From Chloroflexota bacterium (lineage in GTDB: Bacteria; Chloroflexota; Limnocylindria; P2-11E), in contig VBEU01000014.1 in the NCBI GenBank assembly GCA_005883775.1, positions 1-8,853 of the forward strand: a stretch of DNA of 8,853 bases, in the 5' to 3' direction. The translations under genes and the position numbers were made by a program. Of the stretch, positions 1 through 5,200 are shown piece after piece. Each line of letters starts with the position of its first letter. The stretch's first letter is position 1. The notes below the pieces were generated by a model that worked only from the letters and a program-made list of their open reading frames with translations, was not told where the DNA came from and did not search any database.

Positions 1-108
1 CGAGAAGAACGGCAGGATGAGGAGCGCGATCGACGCAGTCGCGATGAGCGTGCCGATCGGTCTCGCCGCGCCGGCGAGGTTCGCTCGTGAGGCGTACGCG
101 GTAGTCAC
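1..108 (-). CDS. N-terminus of a membrane or secreted protein (partial)
   Basis: Only the first 36 codons are in the window; the gene continues past position 1. It starts with GTG at 108-106, which overlaps the TGA stop of the preceding gene in a GTGA arrangement. A GGAGG Shine-Dalgarno (minus strand of 114-118) sits five bases upstream, which makes this start convincing. The peptide has a short polar, Arg-containing head (TTAYASRANLAGAARP), then a hydrophobic stretch at about residues 18-34 (GTLIATASIALLILPFF). This is an uncleaved signal anchor or first transmembrane helix. The family cannot be identified from 36 residues. Because the two upstream genes carry SipW-substrate-like signals and a common C-terminal anchor, a SipW-like signal peptidase, a sortase/exosortase-type enzyme or a third surface protein are the natural candidates. 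This is inference from context only. Confidence 0.75.
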   Translation of the reverse strand, partial: MTTAYASRANLAGAARPIGTLIATASIALLILPFFS

Positions 109-2249
109 GGATGCCTCCGCTTCCACCAGCGCGCCCCGAAGGGCAGCGCGGGTGCAAGGAGCAGCAAACCCACGACGCCCTCAGGCACGACGGTCGCCAT
201 GGTGAGTTTCGATGGCTGCGATCCGCCGTCGTATGAGAGCCATGTGGCGCAGTTCGCGGAATCGTTCGGGGCGAGCACCTCCAGTTCGAGCTGGTCTCCG
301 GCGGCGAAGGTGACGGCGCTGGTTGTCAGCATCGACGATGCGAGCGTGGCGGCCGTCGGCCCGGTGATCTGGTCTGTGCCCGAACCGAGGAGCTTGCCGG
401 GCCGCAGTGCGACCGTGATCGCGCCGCCGCCCCCGCCAACGCTCGAGGTTGCCGTGAGGGTTCCGGTCGCTCCCGAAGCCGTTTGGAGAACATCGTCCTG
501 CTCGACCGAGACAAACGTCGTCCCGGTCCCATTCACGAGGTCGAGCCGCTCGGTCATTCCTGTCGGCGGGGTCCAACCTGGGTTGTTCGCGGCGACGCCG
601 TACGCCGTGACGATCATCTCGTTCGCGACTGTCGTCGTGACGCTCGGCGCCGGGAAACTCGTGGGGCTTGCGTTACCACTGCCCCACGTCCCTTGGACGT
701 CTACCGGATTGTCGTTGTCCACGTTGCGGTACGCGGTGATGCCGCCGACCCCATAGCGGTTCGTCGAGCCAGTCCAGCTGAACGCGTACGAGGACGGATC
801 CCCGTTCTGGACAACGTGGTAGAGGACCGAGTAGTCCATCGTGGAGGCGTCGCCAACGTGGTCGATCCGCGTCCAACCCGACGGGATGCCGAGGTATTCG
901 CTGCCTGTCTTTCCAACGGTCGCGAGGAGAAAGTCGCCGGCGACGACCCCGCCCGGGACATTGATCGAGAGCGAGAGCCCGTTGTTCAGAGTTGCGGTCG
1001 TCGTTCCGACGGGCTGAATGGTCGTGAGGAGCTTGAGCCGCGTGGTCAGGGTGCACGTGAGCGCCGCCCCGGCGGCCGAGCGGAGCGCGACATGCGCGGT
1101 CGCGCCGATGTCGTTGTTCCCGCAACTGCCCGTGACCGTGCCGGTCGGACCCGGCGGCAGGAAGCGGTAGGAGTGAAAGCCGTTGATCGTCACGTCCGAC
1201 GTTCCCGAGCCGCCGCCTGTCGAGGTCAACTGCGCGTCGAGCTGATAGTCGAAGAGCCCGCTGCACAGCCAGTTCGAGGCGTCAGCGAAGACGAGAACGC
1301 CCATCTCGTTTCCGTACGTCGCGGTCACGCTCGGCGCGGTGTGCGTCGACGCACTCGCAACCGACTCGCTCTGGCCGGCGTGCGCGTCGATCGGGGTCGC
1401 CGTATCCACGCCGCGGAAGGCTTGGATGAAACCCGCGGACTTCTGGTTGCCGCTCGACCACGACCACGTGTAGCTCGCCGGCTCGGAACCGCCGGCGACA
1501 AGGCTGTACACGTTGAGCGTAAGAGCGGTCACGCTGTCAATGCGGTCGAGAAGGGTCCACGATGCCGATGGCTTCGTGATGGCGCCGACGTTCGTGCCGC
1601 CGCGGATCGCTATCGCGGCGATCAGAACGTCACCGCTCGCAACGCCGGCCGGCTTGTTGACAGCGATGCTCGACGCCGATCCGGCGCCGAAGCCCGACGC
1701 CGCGACGAGTGTCGGTGATGGGTTGTCGTTCTCGAGGTACAAGTCCGTCGTGGCGGTGCCGGCGTTCAAGGTCTGTCCAGCTGAAAATTGATCTGAGAGG
1801 AAGCGGCATGTCCAGTCGTAGCCGCCGAGGTTGCCGTACTTCACCGGACAGAACGCCTGCCCACCGGATGGGGTGTAGTTCTGGTTCATGTCGAACATCG
1901 GCGAGCCGTATGCGGTCGTGCGCGCGAACGTGAACACGTTGGAGTTGTCGGTCACCGCCGCGGCGGGAACGGCGTGGCTCAGGAATACGAGGTTCGTCGA
2001 TAGGCCGACGAGGAAAGCGAGCGCCACGACAGCCGCGCGACGTCGCGAGACCGCGTAGATCAAGCCGAGCAGCGGCAACCACACACCGGCGACGAACAGA
2101 GGAATTGCGGCAATGGGCAGGAGGAGGCGGCTCGACTCGGCAATGTCGATCGACCGCGTCCCGAGCGCGATAAGAAGGAGGGCGACGGCGATCGCCACAC
2201 CGAGAAACGCGACGCGCCGACTGGTTATTACGGCCGCCTCCGCTTCCAC
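105..2249 (-). CDS. Exported modular surface protein with VPEG/KRR C-terminal anchor
   Basis: A 714-residue protein of no named family (numbering from the GTG at 2249). Residues about 12-30 and 42-67 are membrane helices. Residues about 71-96 form a third, signal-like helix preceded by SRRR and followed by HAVPAAAVTDNSNVFTF, which resembles SipW/TasA-type substrates; SAGQTLNAGTATTDLYL follows at about 156-172. Two beta-rich modules come next, at about 180-391 and 411-617, with recurring GDxLxA, SYxxSW, VDxxxPxD, NEM and ALR motifs. The second also has WTPPTGMTER and EQDDVLQ. A small beta domain (about 625-688) precedes a tail of VPEG, LLLLAPALPF and ARWWKRRHP. The whole protein is collinear with the C-terminal half of the upstream 1796-residue protein, so one arose by duplication of the other. 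A surface or adhesin-like structural role is inferred. The start is ambiguous: GTG 2249 has no Shine-Dalgarno, TTG 2261 is an alternative, and the best Shine-Dalgarno points to ATA at 2228. Confidence 0.9.
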   Translation of the reverse strand: MEAEAAVITSRRVAFLGVAIAVALLLIALGTRSIDIAESSRLLLPIAAIPLFVAGVWLPLLGLIYAVSRRRAAVVALAFLVGLSTNLVFLSHAVPAAAVTDNSNVFTFARTTAYGSPMFDMNQNYTPSGGQAFCPVKYGNLGGYDWTCRFLSDQFSAGQTLNAGTATTDLYLENDNPSPTLVAASGFGAGSASSIAVNKPAGVASGDVLIAAIAIRGGTNVGAITKPSASWTLLDRIDSVTALTLNVYSLVAGGSEPASYTWSWSSGNQKSAGFIQAFRGVDTATPIDAHAGQSESVASASTHTAPSVTATYGNEMGVLVFADASNWLCSGLFDYQLDAQLTSTGGGSGTSDVTINGFHSYRFLPPGPTGTVTGSCGNNDIGATAHVALRSAAGAALTCTLTTRLKLLTTIQPVGTTTATLNNGLSLSINVPGGVVAGDFLLATVGKTGSEYLGIPSGWTRIDHVGDASTMDYSVLYHVVQNGDPSSYAFSWTGSTNRYGVGGITAYRNVDNDNPVDVQGTWGSGNASPTSFPAPSVTTTVANEMIVTAYGVAANNPGWTPPTGMTERLDLVNGTGTTFVSVEQDDVLQTASGATGTLTATSSVGGGGGAITVALRPGKLLGSGTDQITGPTAATLASSMLTTSAVTFAAGDQLELEVLAPNDSANCATWLSYDGGSQPSKLTMATVVPEGVVGLLLLAPALPFGARWWKRRHP
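113..199 (-). repeat. C-terminal anchor repeat, copy 2
   Basis: Second copy of the 87-base anchor repeat (about 83% identical to 2236-2322), at the end of the 714-residue protein. Both copies carry the Shine-Dalgarno of the next gene in the same place. Confidence 0.85.
114..118 (-). promoter_or_regulatory. Shine-Dalgarno inside the KRR codons of the second surface protein
   Basis: GGAGG on the minus strand, five bases before GTG 108. It is embedded in the AAG CGG AGG codons of the preceding gene, which implies translational coupling. Confidence 0.7.
399..1019 (-). repeat. Beta-rich exported module B of second surface protein
   Basis: About 207 residues with the full landmark set: GDFLLATV, PSGWTRID, YAFSW, AYRNVDNDNPVDVQ, NEMIVTAY, WTPPTGMTERLD, EQDDVLQ, ATGTLTATSS and ALRPGK. 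Confidence 0.8.
1077..1712 (-). repeat. Beta-rich exported module A of second surface protein
   Basis: About 212 residues. It has ASSIAVNKPAGVASGDVLIA, SYTWSW, IQAFRGVDTATPID and GNEMGVLVF. The usual WTPPTGMTER/EQxDVLQ part is replaced by an unrelated-looking segment (LFDYQLDAQL to FHSYRFLPPG) before the standard VALRSA ending. Confidence 0.75.
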
Positions 2250-5200
2250 CAGCGAGCCCAAAAAGGCAGCGCCGGCGCGAGAAGGAGCAAGCCCAGGACG
2301 CCTTCGGGCACGATCGTCGCCACGTTGACATTCGAGCCTTCGGTCTCGCCGTCGTACGTCACGGCCGCGTTGCAGTTCGTCGTGTCGGTGACGGCTACGT
2401 CGAACTCGAAGCGATCTCCGAGGTTAAACGTCTCGTTGATGCTCACGGCGACCGTGTCGGTGTAGAGCGCGACGCCGGTGGATGGGCTGGAGATTGCCCG
2501 GGTCACGCTTCCGGCCGTCGTCGCGGCCTTGCCGCGGAGCGCAAGGATGTGGGTGACGCCCACCGCGCTCGTGCTGACCGCGAGTGCGGTCTTCGATACG
2601 GCGCCTGTCGCAAGCTGCAGCACGTCGTTCTGCTCGAGCGCGACGAACGTGGCACCCGTGTTCTTCGTGTCGCCGCGCTCATTCATGCCGCCCGGCGGGG
2701 TCCACGTGTCGTTCGCCGCGGTGACGAACGACGCGACGATCATCTCGTCGACGCCCGTCGGTGTGACGCTCGACGTGGTGTGCGTGCAGGGCGAGGGGCA
2801 CGTCGGCGCCGCGGTCGCGAGGTAGGCTTGGACATCGACCGGCGTCGTCGTGTCGACGTTCCGGTACGCGCTGATGATGCCGGAGGCGTTCTGCGTCGGC
2901 GCGAAGCTCCAGGCGTACGGACCAGCCTCCGATGCACCCGCCGTCTTCCGGTACACGGCCATGCCGACGACCGTTGTGCTGTTCGTCGCGGTTCCGATCA
3001 ACGTCCATCCGCTTGGGACGGTGATCGACGTCACATTCGACCCGCCGGCGTACGCGATCGAGGCGATCATCACGTCGTCCTGGGCGACGCCGGTGGGCGT
3101 CGCGATCGAAAGCGAGGTCCCGCTGCTGACCGACGCTGACGTGGAACCGTTCGGCGTGACGTATTGCGGCGCAAAGGTGTGATAGAGCGTCTCGGTGAAC
3201 GTGCAGGTGTGCGGCGCGGGCTTCAGCGCGACGACGAACGTGCCACCGACGGCGGAGGAAGCGGAGGTCGCCTGGTATGAACCGGTGCCGCGGGCCGGAA
3301 TGTTGACGACGGCGAGGTGGTTCAGCTCGAGCGAGATATTGTTCCCGGCGCCGCCGCCCGTCGACCAGCTGTCGATGTCCTCGGTGAAGCCGGTCGGCGG
3401 TGTCCACTGCACGGCGGCGCTGTTGTTCGTGGCGTCGGTGAAGGACGTGACGATCATCTCGTTCTCGTAGGTGGGCGTGATGTTCGGCGTGGTGTGGGAC
3501 GTGCTTGCACCGCTTTCGAGCACGCCGCTATAGACGTCAACCGGGGTTGTCGTGTCGACGTTAGAGAAGGCCTGGATCGCGCCAACGGCCTTCTGCGACG
3601 TTGCGCCCCACGACCACGTGTAGCTCGCGGCCTCGGATGCCGTGGAGAGCTTCCAGTACAGCGCGAGCGACGTGACTATGCTGCTGTCGATGCGGACGCC
3701 GATGAGGTTCCAGTTCGCCGGCGGGGTGAAGGCGGGATTGGTGCTGCCGCCGCGGACGGCGACGGCCGCGATCATGATGTAGCCCGCTGCAGTGACGCAC
3801 GCCGGCTTGTTCAGGGCGATCGAGGTCGCGCCAGCGCCCTGTGTCGCTGAGCCGGCGCACGAGAAGGTCGGCAGTACCGAGTTGTCAAGGTAGAGGTTCG
3901 AGAGGACCGTACCGTTCGCGGTCTGACCCTGCGACATCTGGTCCGATACCCACTTGCAGGTCCAGCTGCCGCTCGCGATGGTGGGACAGGTCGTCGGCGC
4001 GCTGCGGAGCGCGACGGTCGTGCCGGTGCTGATCTGGCTCCCCGTGCAGGTACCGCCGGACGTCATCGTCGTGGATTTCGACCCCGTCGCGCCCGCGCTC
4101 GCCACAGCGACGTCGGCGAGCTCCACCATGATGTTGCCGGGCGATGAGCTCGACACGGTGCCGCGGTCCGTCATACCGGTCGGCGCGGTCCACGCCACGC
4201 CGCTCTGCCCACATGGCGCAAATGCGGTCGTGATGAGGAAGGTATTCGCGACCGAGGTCGTGACGGTGGGCGAGATCGCCCCGCAGGGGATCGTGCACGC
4301 GGCGTTGGGCGAGATCCCGGATGCGGCGATGGGGTTGATCGTGTCCACCCCCGAGTAGCCCGAGATCATGATGATCGTGTCACCTGAGACGTTCGAGTTG
4401 AACTGGAAGTTCGCGGGCGGCGCCGTCCCCTCGACCCGGTAAAACATCTTCGTGTACATCGTCGAGTTCGTCACGGGCGATCCGATCTGCGTCCACCCGG
4501 TGGACGCCGTGACCGAGATCGTCGCGCAGCTCGCACCGCATATCCAGGTGACGATCGCGATGTCGACGTCGCCAGCGGCGGACCCGATCGGAGAGTTAAC
4601 CGTGATGAAGGTCGTTGCGTTGGTGTTCGTGGCGCGTGCGTCCCGGAAGGCGATGCCGCCCGCTCCCTGGGGCGTGTAGTTCTGCTTCATGTCCAGGTTC
4701 GGCGTCGCGTAGCTGCTTGAGCGGGCAAGCGTGAACGTGCTCGAGTTATCCGTTGCCGAGATGGCCGGCACGGCGTTGGCGAGATAGACGATGTTGGTGC
4801 CGAGCCCGAGTGTGAAGGCCAGCACGACAGCGGTCATGCGGCGGCGCAGCCGCAGCCAGCCCAGCGCCAAGATAGCAAGCGGTACGGCCGTGCCGAGTAT
4901 GGCCGGGAGAGCAATGTCGGTTTCGCTCGCGATGCCACTCGTCGCAGCCGCTCGGATTGAGAGCGCGCCGACGGTGAGAATCCCGGCTGCGGCGAGCACC
5001 ACGACGGCCACGGCCGCGAACCGTCCCCCACCCGCTTTCGCTTTCTCCTGCCCGCGCTTGCGCCTTGGGAGCTCCCAGGGCATGAGCCGCGCGAGGTGGA
5101 AGCGCTCGAGGGTCTCGGTGACGTGCCCGGACTTCGGGGTGCGGACCCAGCCGCCTTCCTTTTTCTCGAAGAGCGCCTTGATCGAGGCGTACGCCTGGAA

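Noticed and set aside
483..1718. 411-codon plus-strand open frame
   Set aside because: It is antisense to the 714-residue gene and is very Arg/Asp/Gly-rich, the usual product of GC-rich codon mirroring. It has no domain pattern.
2228..5050. Phage tail fibre or prophage origin of the repeats
   Set aside because: The repeats are fused to membrane signals and an anchor, base use matches the neighbours, and no phage genes are nearby.
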